Assembly: GCA_013911065.1 (NCBI GenBank)
Contig: JACERV010000005.1
Span: 1-64,000, forward strand
Direction of reading: 5' to 3'
Length of the DNA stretch: 64,000 nucleotides
Source of the DNA: Ruminococcus sp.
GTDB lineage: Bacteria > Bacillota > Clostridia > Lachnospirales > Lachnospiraceae
Below are positions 48,794-58,616 of the stretch, one piece after another; within the stretch, counting starts at the first letter, position 1, and each line of letters starts with the position of its first letter. Position numbers and translations under genes: made by a program. Under the pieces are notes generated by a model. That model did not search any database and was not told the origin of the DNA. It worked only from the letters and a program-made list of their open reading frames with translations.

Positions 48794-51418
48794 CTATTCC
48801 TTCAGACCTTCTATGGTTTGACTGGGTTTCATCTTCTTAATCACATGATTGGCAATCAGCTCCCTTTTGTCTTCTTCCACCTCACTTAAAAGTCTGTCAA
48901 TCTGTTCGATGACCTGATCGGCAACCTCTGTCCGCTCTTCGGCTTCCTCTATCTCTTCAATCAGCTTCTGTTCCTCCACTTCGCGAATCTGTTCCTTTAA
49001 TCGGCGCAGCACACGTGCTTTCTCCACTTTATCTTTTGGATCCGTCGTATAAATCCAATATAGGAGGTTATCTCTTGGGATCTGCTTATCAAAGATGACT
49101 CTCGTCTCTCCAAACTTAAATAACCCAACACCCTGAGGCTTATTCTTGAGGTATTCCATTTCTGCTCCGCTGATATCTACGATTTCCGGAAGATCCCTCC
49201 GGTCCGTCTTAGAGAGACTGAGTAATACCAATGCCTCAGAGTTTGCCACCATCTTCCTTGCACTCTCCACCATCGTGGAATCGCTGATGTTCTGGGTGAT
49301 ACCGGTTGCCAGGCCACCATCCTTTCGTGCGACCTTCCATAGCTTATCCAGGGCTTTTACAAACTCATCATCATCAAAAACCACATGCAGCTCGTCCCCA
49401 TAAACCCTGGTTGCTTTATGGTTCCTGCTGTTATAAGTTAACCTGGAAGTCATAATCTCCAGGATGATCATCATGGCTGGTTTCCTTAAGGATTCTCCCA
49501 GGTCCCGGATTCCGAACACCACCATTCGATTATTGATATCTACGTTACTTTTATGGGAGAATATATTTAAGGATCCATTCACATAAAGGTCCATAGAATC
49601 GACAAGTTTTTGAACCTGTTCATTTTCTGTATTCTCTGTTTGGACCATCACTTCCTGATATTCCCGGAAAGTTGGTTCCTGCATTTCTCCCGTCATATCA
49701 TAGATTGCAAAGCATCCTTCATAGAGATTACGTGCACAACGGTCCACAATTGCCAGTTCATTTCCCTCCAGCTCTGCACGTTTTACATAGCGGAACAACA
49801 GCTGCATGAATTCCCCTTTGGAAGAGACAAACCCAAGCCTTTTGGCTTTGTCTTCAAAAACTTCCTCCGGAATAAATAAGGGGTTTATGTGGGTTTCCGT
49901 AGCTGTTGTGAAATTTATGAACTGCCCTTCATAGAGATCACTGATATCTGTATATTCATTTGAAGGGTCCAAAATCAAGATATCATCTTTCGTATAATTT
50001 AAGACCTGTACAATCTCATCCTTCACAAACATAGACTTTCCGGAACCTGATGGAGCGTAAACAAAACAGTTCCCATTTTTCAATTTCTTCTTGTCGGCTC
50101 GAATCAGATGCTTGGAAAGGTAGTTACTCCCGTAAAAGTGGCTTTCCCTGCCCGACATCCGGATATCGCAGACATTAAATGGACAAAATGCAGCAAGGCT
50201 ATTGGTAAAGAGAGGTCGCATATCATTTACAAATCTGGAGGCAGTCGGCAACACCGTATTAAATGCACCAAGCTGCTGGTTCCAATACTCCTCAAACTGG
50301 ATATCCTCAGTCCATCCGGCCTGCTTAATCCGCTCTACCCTGGATGCCAGTTCCTGCTCATCCTTTCCCATAACAAATATCAGCAGGCTGGTGTAAAACA
50401 TCTTCTGATCGTTTCTCTCCACCTCCTCCAGGTCTTCATTCAATCGTTTCTTTTCCTCTCGGCGATCCCATGAAGGATCCGTATTGAAAGCCCCTCTTTT
50501 ATTGTTCTGCTGTTGCTGCCGGTCAATAGCCCCCTCTGTATTCAGAAGCGCTGATAACAGACGCTTTTTAGTGATTTCCTTTGGAATAGGCGAAAGATCC
50601 ATGGTTGTTACGATGGGGAAGGTCAGACTGGTCGTAAGCCTGGATAAAAATGCGTCTGATATGGAATCCGGATAATGCTTTGCAAAGAGGACACACCCTT
50701 GAAAGTGGTCAAATTGAAGATATCCTGGGTATTCTTTCATCACCATCGGGCAGATTTCACTTCTCCAATCCCGACCCAGTTTCAGGTCCTCCCAAGTTGC
50801 CCTGAATTCTCTTTCCCGTCCCGGGCGATAAATATCATGGAATAATTTCAGGCGTTCAATCCCATCTAAAGCTGTGAGGCAACTTCCCAGAGCATCAAAA
50901 AAAGGCCTCAGCGTGTTTTCCAAATGATTGAAAGACAGCTTAGCCTCTTCATAGTTTTCCTTGTTGCTGGAAATCAGAAAGTATTTTTTCTGTTCAATTT
51001 CATAGTTCCCTATTTCCTGCCGCTCTTCTATTAGTCGGTTCAGGGATTTTGATGTAATGCTGTAGATTGGTTTGTCGTACTCAGGCAGCGGAGTCAACTT
51101 ATTTTCTGCCCGGACCAAGTCCTTATCCTTATGTATGTTTGCAACAATGATTTTAAAGGACACTTGCATCGATTGCAGAATCTCAATCCACTTTTCCAAG
51201 TCCTCTGTACGCTCCTCCTCATCTTTTAAATTGTAATTGATGTCCTGGAACAGATAGACTTTATCATATCGGCTCATCTTACCCTTTCCCTGATTTTCAA
51301 TCTGGAATATCCCACTTTGAGAGATCTTATACACCGGGATGGTTTCCTGTACAGATGTAGGTGTCAGATATACCGGCTCAGTACACTTCTTGTATTCTTT
51401 GAATCGTTTTCTTTTCAT
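48794..51418 (-). CDS. virB4: VirB4-family conjugation ATPase
   Basis: VirB4 is the conserved motor of type IV secretion. The 874-aa protein has an N-terminal VirB4 domain and the ATPase core with Walker A FVYAPSGSGKSMFVKDE near residue 456, DILILDPSNEYTD, Walker B RVYGDELHVVFDDDEF, and the GGLATGITQNISD segment. The C-terminus is a charged coiled coil. The ATG overlaps the stop of the PrgI gene by four bases, so the two are translated together. It is separate from the CpaF and VirD4 ATPases in this window. Confidence 0.94.
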   Translation of the reverse strand: MKRKRFKEYKKCTEPVYLTPTSVQETIPVYKISQSGIFQIENQGKGKMSRYDKVYLFQDINYNLKDEEERTEDLEKWIEILQSMQVSFKIIVANIHKDKDLVRAENKLTPLPEYDKPIYSITSKSLNRLIEERQEIGNYEIEQKKYFLISSNKENYEEAKLSFNHLENTLRPFFDALGSCLTALDGIERLKLFHDIYRPGREREFRATWEDLKLGRDWRSEICPMVMKEYPGYLQFDHFQGCVLFAKHYPDSISDAFLSRLTTSLTFPIVTTMDLSPIPKEITKKRLLSALLNTEGAIDRQQQQNNKRGAFNTDPSWDRREEKKRLNEDLEEVERNDQKMFYTSLLIFVMGKDEQELASRVERIKQAGWTEDIQFEEYWNQQLGAFNTVLPTASRFVNDMRPLFTNSLAAFCPFNVCDIRMSGRESHFYGSNYLSKHLIRADKKKLKNGNCFVYAPSGSGKSMFVKDEIVQVLNYTKDDILILDPSNEYTDISDLYEGQFINFTTATETHINPLFIPEEVFEDKAKRLGFVSSKGEFMQLLFRYVKRAELEGNELAIVDRCARNLYEGCFAIYDMTGEMQEPTFREYQEVMVQTENTENEQVQKLVDSMDLYVNGSLNIFSHKSNVDINNRMVVFGIRDLGESLRKPAMMIILEIMTSRLTYNSRNHKATRVYGDELHVVFDDDEFVKALDKLWKVARKDGGLATGITQNISDSTMVESARKMVANSEALVLLSLSKTDRRDLPEIVDISGAEMEYLKNKPQGVGLFKFGETRVIFDKQIPRDNLLYWIYTTDPKDKVEKARVLRRLKEQIREVEEQKLIEEIEEAEERTEVADQVIEQIDRLLSEVEEDKRELIANHVIKKMKPSQTIEGLKE

Positions 51419-51840
51419 TTAGATTTACTCCTTTTTATCCTTTCCTCTCTTTTTTTCTGTGGCCTTTTACCCTCCCTTATTCGGGGTCCTTTTTCCTCCT
51501 TGCCCTCCCCATCCTGGGGCCCTGTTTCTTCCTGAAATTCAGATGTCTGATACAGCAATGTAGGTGAAAAATTTGCCCTCCATATGTTCCTGATATAAGT
51601 TTTCATCCCCATGCCGGTCTTATCAACAGGGAAAAAGCCGATGATCCCCACAATGGCATTAAACGGAAACAAAAGCAGCAACGAAATAATCATATTGATA
51701 TGGGCCAGAAAAATCATACCCACCATCCCTCCAAGATTTCCTACGCAAAGTATGATGAAGCTGATAAAGCCTCTTTTGCCCATACCCTTCCAGACATCTT
51801 CCTTATAATCTTCAATATTTTTGTTAATTGGTATATTCAT
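51415..51840 (-). CDS. prgI: PrgI-family membrane protein (VirB3-like)
   Basis: The 141-aa protein starts MNIPINKNIEDYKEDVWKGM, a close match to the PrgI family, which takes the VirB3 place in Gram-positive type IV systems. Two membrane helices follow (about residues 24-44 and 48-70), then a soluble tail that becomes very basic and Glu/Arg/Lys rich (KKREERIKRSKSK). It directly precedes virB4, as in other elements. Confidence 0.85.
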   Translation of the reverse strand: MNIPINKNIEDYKEDVWKGMGKRGFISFIILCVGNLGGMVGMIFLAHINMIISLLLLFPFNAIVGIIGFFPVDKTGMGMKTYIRNIWRANFSPTLLYQTSEFQEETGPQDGEGKEEKGPRIREGKRPQKKREERIKRSKSK

Positions 51841-51858
51841 AGTTTTCTGTCACCTTCC

Positions 51859-52698
51859 TTATAATCCTAAATACTTACGGAATGCATGGCTTGACCCTTT
51901 TACTGCCCCGGTTAGAAGTATCATCTTGAATGCCGGTTCTATCACAGAAAGCAGACTTGATGTAGCACCCGATCCTGCAAAAAGCTCCACATTCATAAAT
52001 GGCACACCAATCCCCAAAGCCAAAACAATAAAAGTCGCTTCCAAAAGCACTGCCATAAACTCTTTCACCCAGCAGACGGCGGTATGTGAAATGCCACCAC
52101 CGCCGGCAACGGTAGAAACAGCAAGCCCTCCTGTTGGAATGGCATACAGGAGGTCGAAGAGCCGTTTAAAAACGGACAAGCAGATGGTGGCTCCGCAGAT
52201 AAGGGCAGTCAGGAAAAAAATGATTCCCATTAAAAGACCTGCCGTAAGCAGCTCCTGTCCATTGGCTAAAAAAGTGGAGACTGGATCCAGATGTCCGTAG
52301 CCAGAACCCGGGGAAAACCCCAGCTGTTCAATAACCAGCTGTGAAAAGGCTCGGCCGGCCGTGAACATCCCTGTGATGAAAGGCAGTAATCCGACAACAC
52401 AAGCTTGGCAGATGGCAAGCCTGAACAGTATGAATGTTAGGCTCTCCATGTTCGTAATCTGCCTGAAATCGCTGACATCCCGATACAGCCCCATGAAGAA
52501 GAACGCCGTAACAAGAGATACCCCTACTGCAAGGAATACCCCATAGACATTATTGATCATAACATTCCAGAGAGTAGGATTGATTTCCTGTGGAGTTTTC
52601 AACAGAAAGGAAAGCGCCACATCAATGAATGCATTCCAGACCGAGCATCCCATTTGATAGAGAAGTTGGCCAATCAATACATTTGTAATAATATCCAT
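51859..52698 (-). CDS. VirB6/TrbL-like polytopic channel protein
   Basis: The 279-aa protein is mostly membrane: about six helices can be read (VYGVFLAVGVSLVTAFFFMG, LLMGIIFFLTALICGATICL and others). A conserved-looking loop KRLFDLLYAIPTGGLAVSTV lies near residues 185-205. Family and position between a Maff2/VirB2-like gene and prgI-virB4 fit the VirB6-type inner-membrane channel. GGAGAGGAG precedes the ATG. Confidence 0.8.
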   Translation of the reverse strand: MDIITNVLIGQLLYQMGCSVWNAFIDVALSFLLKTPQEINPTLWNVMINNVYGVFLAVGVSLVTAFFFMGLYRDVSDFRQITNMESLTFILFRLAICQACVVGLLPFITGMFTAGRAFSQLVIEQLGFSPGSGYGHLDPVSTFLANGQELLTAGLLMGIIFFLTALICGATICLSVFKRLFDLLYAIPTGGLAVSTVAGGGGISHTAVCWVKEFMAVLLEATFIVLALGIGVPFMNVELFAGSGATSSLLSVIEPAFKMILLTGAVKGSSHAFRKYLGL

Positions 52699-52713
52699 TA
52701 TTTACTCCTCTCC

Positions 52714-53100
52714 TTAAACGCTAACTCCCATCAGAGCCAGTATTGCTGAAATTCCAATCATAGCTGCACCTGAAACCATCTTGAATCCCCCTTGTTTGAT
52801 GCCGCCCGTATCATGGCTTCCAAGGCTTGTAAACAGATCCACAGCTCCTAAAACTAAGACGATAATTCCGATACCTCCCACTGCTGCTAAAACCAAAGAG
52901 ACAAGTACATTAATTGGTTTTGTTACGGTGGATACATCGATGCCAGAAGCAAATACCGGCACCTGGAAGATCCCTGCAGAGGACAAAGATGCCAATACTG
53001 TTAAAATCAAGCCATTTAATTTTCTTCCGATCTTATGATAACTGTATCTTCCTTTTAAAAATTTCTTCATTTTGTTTGTTACTTTCAATAACCTTTGCAT
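52714..53100 (-). CDS. Maff2/VirB2-like pilin-type subunit
   Basis: The 128-aa protein has a basic N-terminus, a signal-like hydrophobic segment (residues 28-50; LNGLILTVLASLSSAGIFQV ending near FASG), then two membrane helices around a short loop (VSLVLAAVGGIGIIVLVLGA and MVSGAAMIGISAILALMGVS). The HDTGGIKQGG loop is typical of the Maff2 family in clostridial elements. This matches the size and topology of TrbC/VirB2-type subunits. It begins the core virB2-virB6-virB3-virB4 order here. Confidence 0.75.
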   Translation of the reverse strand: MQRLLKVTNKMKKFLKGRYSYHKIGRKLNGLILTVLASLSSAGIFQVPVFASGIDVSTVTKPINVLVSLVLAAVGGIGIIVLVLGAVDLFTSLGSHDTGGIKQGGFKMVSGAAMIGISAILALMGVSV

Positions 53101-53116
53101 ACAATACCCTTTCCAT

Positions 53117-53138
53117 CAAAAAAGGACCTTTCGGCCCT
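53117..53138 (-). terminator. Hairpin plus U-run before the VirB2-like gene
   Basis: On the minus strand AGGGCC-GAAA-GGTCCT is followed by six T and GATGGAAAGGG, the ribosome site region of the 52714-53100 gene. It is one of four hairpin/U-run/GATGGA arrangements in this operon (others at 53671, 54394 and 40444). Confidence 0.65.
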
Positions 53139-53244
53139 TATCTTTGATATTCGATTATTTTATTGATTTATTATCTCTTTTCCTTACTTTCACCCAATAG
53201 CACAAAGAGGAAATGGGGGACATCTGGAGCGGTTTCTCATAAGC

Positions 53245-53658
53245 TTAATCCTCACTTTTATTTTCTAATTCTATATTTATCCGCCTGCTGAACTTAATAA
53301 AATCTGTTGGTTTTTCTCCTTTTACAACCCAATGAATCAGCATTTGAATGTCTATATTTGACCAGAAGAAGAAAGGGAAACGAGACACATATTTACAAAG
53401 CTGGAAAACCCAAAAACTTGAAAGGCTAACAATTAAAAGCCATATCGTTCCCACCATACACCATAAAGAGATGGTAAACCCAAACCTTACTCCTACTACA
53501 TAAATGCATTTCATAAATATCCTCATAATTAGCATTCCGAGTAAAACCGAAATAACAATTGACGCATGGTAGAGAAAAATGCCGACTAATACCTGAAAAC
53601 CATTCAGAATGAGTTCAATCTTCTTGTATTTTCCTTGATTTCTCATTTCTCGTGCCAC
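53245..53658 (-). CDS. Small polytopic membrane protein, unknown
   Basis: The 137-aa protein has three or four membrane helices (LNGFQVLVGIFLYHASIVIS, LLGMLIMRIFMKCIYVVGV, FTISLWCMVGTIWLLIVSLS) and a soluble C-terminal tail of 40 residues. The GTG at 53658 is very close to its AAGGAA site; an ATG four codons later (53646) has better spacing. It lies in the transfer operon between two hairpins. No family is recognised. Confidence 0.6.
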   Translation of the reverse strand: MAREMRNQGKYKKIELILNGFQVLVGIFLYHASIVISVLLGMLIMRIFMKCIYVVGVRFGFTISLWCMVGTIWLLIVSLSSFWVFQLCKYVSRFPFFFWSNIDIQMLIHWVVKGEKPTDFIKFSRRINIELENKSED

Positions 53659-53670
53659 TTCCTTTCCATC

Positions 53671-53690
53671 AAAAAAGAGCCTTTCGGCTC
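53671..53690 (-). terminator. Hairpin plus U-run before the 137-aa membrane protein gene
   Basis: On the minus strand GAGCC-GAAA-GGCTC is followed by six T and GATGGAAAGGAA. The layout is the same as at 53117-53138 and 54394-54415, so these appear to be repeated regulatory cassettes. Confidence 0.65.
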
Positions 53691-53772
53691 CTTCTTAATA
53701 TCTTTTTGCTAATACGTGCAACATGATTTTATCTCTTTCTATTTTACGAGTTTATCAAGAAAACCAGCCTGC

Positions 53773-54366
53773 TTACAGCGATAAATCATGCGAATTTCTT
53801 GACTTTTCTCGCTCCCTCTTCTTATAATTATTAAGGGTTTGTTCCAACTTGATATTTACAATCTGCAGTTGTTTTACCTTCTCATTTGCTAAACTTTTTT
53901 CTTGTTCAAGTGTAGCAATCTTTTCATACAATCGCTGTAATTCTGCCACAAAGTTGTCTTGAGGAAGCAATTCTTTCGAAATATCCTGCTTTAACCTTTG
54001 TTGAAAATGCAGCTCGTCAACCAATTCATCCACACCGTCTAATTTTTCTATATGATTTAGGATCCTATAAGTAATATCACGTTTTATATCCTTTACATTT
54101 TCTGATACTTCCTGAACTTTGGGCCTTATTTCAGTTGTATCTACCTTAACATCCTTAATTGTGTTTCCATCTTTTTTGAACTGTATAATCTGCCCCCAAA
54201 GACCACTTACCACTCCAATCAGAGCCACTGTAATTGCAATAATTCCTTCAACACCCATTGATATATATTCTCCTTTGTTAATTACAACAATTAAATATAC
54301 ATAACTTGTTGTTAATCCCATTATAATTAAAAGTTTTGGTATTGGCAAATACTTCCTTTCACACAT
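53773..54366 (-). CDS. Two-helix membrane protein with a long coiled coil
   Basis: With the ATG at 54366 (AAGGAGA eight bases before), the 197-aa protein has two membrane helices (LLIIMGLTTSYVYLIVVI near residues 11-28 and IIAITVALIGVVSGLWGQII near 38-57). A coiled coil follows (about 125-185; LQRLYEKIATLEQEKSLANE). A longer frame would run through the upstream hairpin and is rejected. It may be a scaffold in the transfer apparatus; no known family. Confidence 0.6.
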   Translation of the reverse strand: MCERKYLPIPKLLIIMGLTTSYVYLIVVINKGEYISMGVEGIIAITVALIGVVSGLWGQIIQFKKDGNTIKDVKVDTTEIRPKVQEVSENVKDIKRDITYRILNHIEKLDGVDELVDELHFQQRLKQDISKELLPQDNFVAELQRLYEKIATLEQEKSLANEKVKQLQIVNIKLEQTLNNYKKREREKSRNSHDLSL

Positions 54367-54393
54367 TTTGATGTCTCCTTCCCTTTCTCCATC

Positions 54394-54415
54394 AAAAAAA
54401 GGAGCCTTTAGCTCC
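54394..54415 (-). terminator. Hairpin plus U-run before the coiled-coil protein gene
   Basis: On the minus strand GGAGC-TAAAG-GCTCC is followed by seven T and GATGGAGAAAGG. It lies in the untranslated leader of the 53773-54366 gene, about 28 bases before the start, and repeats the pattern of the two neighbouring hairpins. Confidence 0.65.
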
Positions 54416-54513
54416 AATTTTCGATGGGGATTTGACGTTTCTAACAACTTCTTTCTATTCCCAAATACCAGTGCTACTCAAGATAACACCAGATTACAAC
54501 AATACCTGGCTAT

Positions 54514-57500
54514 TTAGAAACTCCCTTTACTTTTAACCTTCCTCCAAATAACTGCTGCAATAACACCGCCTGTCAACAGACACAGCCCCACCAGTGGGAG
54601 CATGTCCTTAATACTGTCCCCTGTCTTTATAAGCACCTTTCCTTCTGGGGCATCTTTCATCGTTACTTTCTGAATTTCTGTCGTGTCATTTACCTCAAAC
54701 TCAACATTTTTAGCTATTTTATAACCACTGGGAGCAGTTTTTTCTACCAGTTCATATTTTCCAACGGGCAGTTTATCAATGCGCTTGGGTTTTTCCTCGG
54801 ATGTCCATTTCTCAATTGTTTTTCCTTTGGAGTCCTGAATTTCCAACTCTGCACCAGGCAGCTCTTTCCCCGTTATGATATCCGTTTTGGATACTTCCAC
54901 CTTTATTACATCATCTTCCATCTTTACCTTCTGGATCTCACCGGTAGGTTCTACCTCAAATTCCACTTTTTCAGCAGTAGCATAGCCGGTTGGAGCAGTC
55001 TTTTCCACAAGTACATATTTACCTGCAGGAAGTTTATCAATGCGTTTTGGTATTTCCTCGGATGTCCATTTCTCAATTGTTTTCCCATCGGGGTCCTGAA
55101 TTTCCAGCTCTGCACCAGGCAGCTCTTTTCCGGTTGTGATATCCGTTTTGGATACTTCCACCTTTATTACATCATCTTCCATCTTTACCTTCTGGATCTC
55201 ACCGGTAGGCTTTACTTCAAATTCCACCTTCTCTGAAACCACAAACCCTGCAGGAGCAGAAGATTCTATTAGGAAATACTTCCCTGGTACTAATTTATCA
55301 ACCTGTTTTGGCTCTTTCCCTGTCTTCCATTCAGGAATTACCGTTTTTCCTTCGGTGTCTTCAATACGGAGTTTTGCGCCCGATAACTCTTTTCCGGTTG
55401 TGATATCAGTTTTCGAAAATCTTACTTTCGTGTAATCATTTTTCAAGGTAATTTTTCCGATTTCTTCACCGTCAATCATCCCGTCTTGCCCGACTGCGAT
55501 TTCATGGATTGTATTGTCCAGAACATACCCTTTTTCTGTCTCCTCCTCTTTCAGACAATAAGTTCCCGGTACAAGATAGGACAATTCTATAAGGCCATCT
55601 TCATCCGTTGTGTAATGCTCCTTTACAGCCATCTCAGGGTCAACCTCAGAAGAGTCTACAGCCTTCTCCCAAAATTCATAGGATACCCCTGAAAGTGGTT
55701 TCTTCGTTATTTTATCCACCTTTAATATCTGTAATTTTGTTGGATTATTCTTTACTTTTACAGTTTCTTTTACAATCGGTGTCTCCTGATCAATGTATTC
55801 CAGTACTACCGGATAGGTCTTGGAATCCAGCGTATATCCAGGAGCCGGGGAGATTTCTTTCTGATAATAGTCTCCGAGGTAAAGATTGTCATAGATAATC
55901 TCTCCATTTTCATTTGTAGTGCCTTTTGCTACTAAATCATCTTTCTGGGCGCGGATAGTAGTGTCTGCGGTAACAATATCCTTCGCTGCATACAGTCCAT
56001 AGACCGCTCCCGGAACCGGCTGCTTGGTATCAGAATCGGTTTTTTTCAAGGTAATCTGTCCTTTGACGTTCTCGTTATAGTAATCTACGATAAGCGGGTC
56101 TTCCCAGTCTCCAGAAGAATCCTCTTTCACTTCAAACTTTAACAGTTCACCAAGCAGCATTCCCTTTGGTGCGTTCAGCTCATCTAAATAGTATGTACCT
56201 ACAGGAAGCCGTTCTGGAAGGATAAAAGAACCACGTTCATCTGTAAAGAAGCTTTCATGAACCTCATTCTTTGGATAATGGGTCTTCATAGTAATAAGTT
56301 CCTTATTTTTATCCAGGATTCGGAACTCTGTGCCTGCAGCTGGGACGATATCTCCGGTGCCTGCATCCCGTTTGACTACAGATATGGCCGAAACAATGTT
56401 ACGGTTCTCAATGATATAGCCAAGGGTTACACCTTCCTCCGTAATTTTGACACGGAAAGGCGTAATTGGAATGAAACCCGCTGGAGTGTTCTTCTCACGG
56501 ACAATGTATTCGTCTACAGGAAGACTTCCTCGAGGGTAATCCTTATCCACCGTAGTAGCAAAGCCATCTTTATTTGTGATGATGGTGCAGACTACCTTAT
56601 TCGTGGTTACGCTTTCGAAAGAAAACTCAATTCCTTCCCCCGGCTTTTTGATGTCGTTTTCGTCCTCCCCGTCTAAATCAGAGAAAAACTTCGCAATCTG
56701 GACATCTCCACGAATCACGTCTTCCTTAGATGTGACACTTTTGGTAAAAACGGCATCCGTCCGGTTTTCACTGGTTAGACTCACCTCATATCGGGTCTTA
56801 TCCAGAAGATACCCCCCTGAGGGAGTACGCTCCAATACGTAATAATCATCTAGGAAGATTTCCGGGGTTTCTGCCCTACCTGCTTCATTAGTGGTGACAG
56901 AGCATATATAAGAAGGTGAGGTCGTATTATCATTCTCCTTATAATTTGCTTTTTTGAATATATCATAAATAGCATTTTTAAGGGATGCGCTGCCTTGGGG
57001 TTTTGCCTCTCCCGTCTCACTATCTACCTTTTGGATGACAATCTTCCCCTTCTGCTCCTGCTCTAAAGATACTACTTCTTTCGTAAAAATTTCCGCGGTC
57101 TGATTTTCTGCAGTAATGGTGACTGTATATACCGTAGGGTCTTTTAAAAAGCCAACGCTGGGGCTTGATTCCTGCATAGTATAGGTTCCAAAGGGAATGT
57201 CATTTGATAATGCATCTCCGTTTGCAGCCGTTACCAGAGTGCCGACTATAGAACCTTTGCTATTCTTTATCGAATATTTGGCATCCTTTAAGGTGTATTT
57301 GGAGTTATAAACCTCCGGGGCGTTGGTCCTAGCATTTCGCTTATGAAGAAGGATCCTCCCCATCTGTGGCTTTTCCGATACAGTCACGTTTGTGGTCTGA
57401 TCTTCTTTTACGTCTACGTCATATGCAGTAGTATTAATCAGGTATCCCTTGGGCGGGGATAATTCCTTGACGGTATAGATAAAGGGTGCGGGCAGAGGAC

Positions 57501-58590
57501 TTGATAGAGCTTCCCCGGCTGCATTGGTGGTGACAGTTTCCATTAGAATAGTCCCCTGGTAGATACCAAAGGTTGTATCCTGGAAAGTATAGTGCTGGTC
57601 ATCGACACCATCATGAGTGGCAGACGGATTAGTGCTTTCCTTTAAGATACGTACTTGTCCGCGATCAGCCCACTGGACCTTAAAGGTGACAGGGTCGACG
57701 GGGTCAATATAAGCTGACCATCCGCCCATTGTCTGGTCAGAATTATTTCGATTGAATATAATACCTGCCCATTGGGTTGTCATTGAACCACTAATCTCAC
57801 TGGAGGTGTAAGTTCCTGCCGTAGTCGTACCTGATGTTAGATAGAAATGCTGGCCACCATTGACCGTAACGCTAGCTCCTTTCTGCCCGGTTTCCTTGTT
57901 GTGGATGGTAGCCCCGGATGGTGCAGGTATGGTAACAGAATTGCGATAGTCCCCGTGCAGTGTGAAGTCCTCTGTCCTTTGGATACCGTTTGCCAAATCC
58001 CATGTAGCTTTTCCGGTTTCCGGAGTGATTTGTAAAGAAACATCTGCTACGGTCTTTCCTTCAATGACAGATTTCCGGTACTGGAAATCACTTTGTAATG
58101 CCGCCAATAGTTCAGGGTTATATAAAATGCTTGTTCCAGCAAAAGCTACGTTGAAATCAAAGCCATTGTAAATCCATGCGAGAAACATGTGACAATAGGC
58201 GTAACGCTCCCCAAAGGGAGAGACCCCCCAAATATCTGGATTAGGCATCTGCCAAAATCCAGCTCCTAATTCCGTTGCACCGGGTGCACCCTCTACATAG
58301 TACAGTGCTTTCGCTAATAAATCATTGTTATGAACAACGTCGGTTGCATAACTCCCGTCTGTTGGCGTAGCCTTTGCAGGTTCCAGGCAATAGGCCAGAT
58401 TTCCGTTGATATAGAAATAGTTGGTACTATAGCCACTGTATTCAACTCGCTCACCAATCTCAAGCCGCACATCTCCGATTGTTGCAGCTTTGATTTCTGT
58501 CGGAAGCAAGACTGACAAGGAAAAAGCGGACAGCAACGCTATTACTAAGCTCAAAAGTCCGCTCAACCAACGTTTGTATATCGTTTTCAT
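54514..58590 (-). CDS. SpaA/Cna-B multi-domain surface adhesin with sorting signal
   Basis: The 1358-aa protein has a signal peptide (residues 1-35), a thioester-domain-like N-terminus (about 37-200; NGNLAYCLEPA with the cysteine) and a chain of about ten Cna-B/SpaA prealbumin-like domains (each with a G.I.L.K.D...G text and a GxY...E motif). The C-terminus carries LIKTGDS (residues 1320-1326), a variant of the LPxTG sorting signal, then one membrane helix and the basic tail RKVKSKGSF. The glutamine partner of a thioester is not obvious (the usual TQxA reads MFLA), so the bond may not form. Two domains (54830-55200) are nearly identical. It probably helps cells stick together during mating, as PrgB-type adhesins do. 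Confidence 0.88.
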   Translation of the reverse strand: MKTIYKRWLSGLLSLVIALLSAFSLSVLLPTEIKAATIGDVRLEIGERVEYSGYSTNYFYINGNLAYCLEPAKATPTDGSYATDVVHNNDLLAKALYYVEGAPGATELGAGFWQMPNPDIWGVSPFGERYAYCHMFLAWIYNGFDFNVAFAGTSILYNPELLAALQSDFQYRKSVIEGKTVADVSLQITPETGKATWDLANGIQRTEDFTLHGDYRNSVTIPAPSGATIHNKETGQKGASVTVNGGQHFYLTSGTTTAGTYTSSEISGSMTTQWAGIIFNRNNSDQTMGGWSAYIDPVDPVTFKVQWADRGQVRILKESTNPSATHDGVDDQHYTFQDTTFGIYQGTILMETVTTNAAGEALSSPLPAPFIYTVKELSPPKGYLINTTAYDVDVKEDQTTNVTVSEKPQMGRILLHKRNARTNAPEVYNSKYTLKDAKYSIKNSKGSIVGTLVTAANGDALSNDIPFGTYTMQESSPSVGFLKDPTVYTVTITAENQTAEIFTKEVVSLEQEQKGKIVIQKVDSETGEAKPQGSASLKNAIYDIFKKANYKENDNTTSPSYICSVTTNEAGRAETPEIFLDDYYVLERTPSGGYLLDKTRYEVSLTSENRTDAVFTKSVTSKEDVIRGDVQIAKFFSDLDGEDENDIKKPGEGIEFSFESVTTNKVVCTIITNKDGFATTVDKDYPRGSLPVDEYIVREKNTPAGFIPITPFRVKITEEGVTLGYIIENRNIVSAISVVKRDAGTGDIVPAAGTEFRILDKNKELITMKTHYPKNEVHESFFTDERGSFILPERLPVGTYYLDELNAPKGMLLGELLKFEVKEDSSGDWEDPLIVDYYNENVKGQITLKKTDSDTKQPVPGAVYGLYAAKDIVTADTTIRAQKDDLVAKGTTNENGEIIYDNLYLGDYYQKEISPAPGYTLDSKTYPVVLEYIDQETPIVKETVKVKNNPTKLQILKVDKITKKPLSGVSYEFWEKAVDSSEVDPEMAVKEHYTTDEDGLIELSYLVPGTYCLKEEETEKGYVLDNTIHEIAVGQDGMIDGEEIGKITLKNDYTKVRFSKTDITTGKELSGAKLRIEDTEGKTVIPEWKTGKEPKQVDKLVPGKYFLIESSAPAGFVVSEKVEFEVKPTGEIQKVKMEDDVIKVEVSKTDITTGKELPGAELEIQDPDGKTIEKWTSEEIPKRIDKLPAGKYVLVEKTAPTGYATAEKVEFEVEPTGEIQKVKMEDDVIKVEVSKTDIITGKELPGAELEIQDSKGKTIEKWTSEEKPKRIDKLPVGKYELVEKTAPSGYKIAKNVEFEVNDTTEIQKVTMKDAPEGKVLIKTGDSIKDMLPLVGLCLLTGGVIAAVIWRKVKSKGSF

Positions 58591-58616
58591 CTTTATTTTA
58601 TACTCCTTTCATATCA

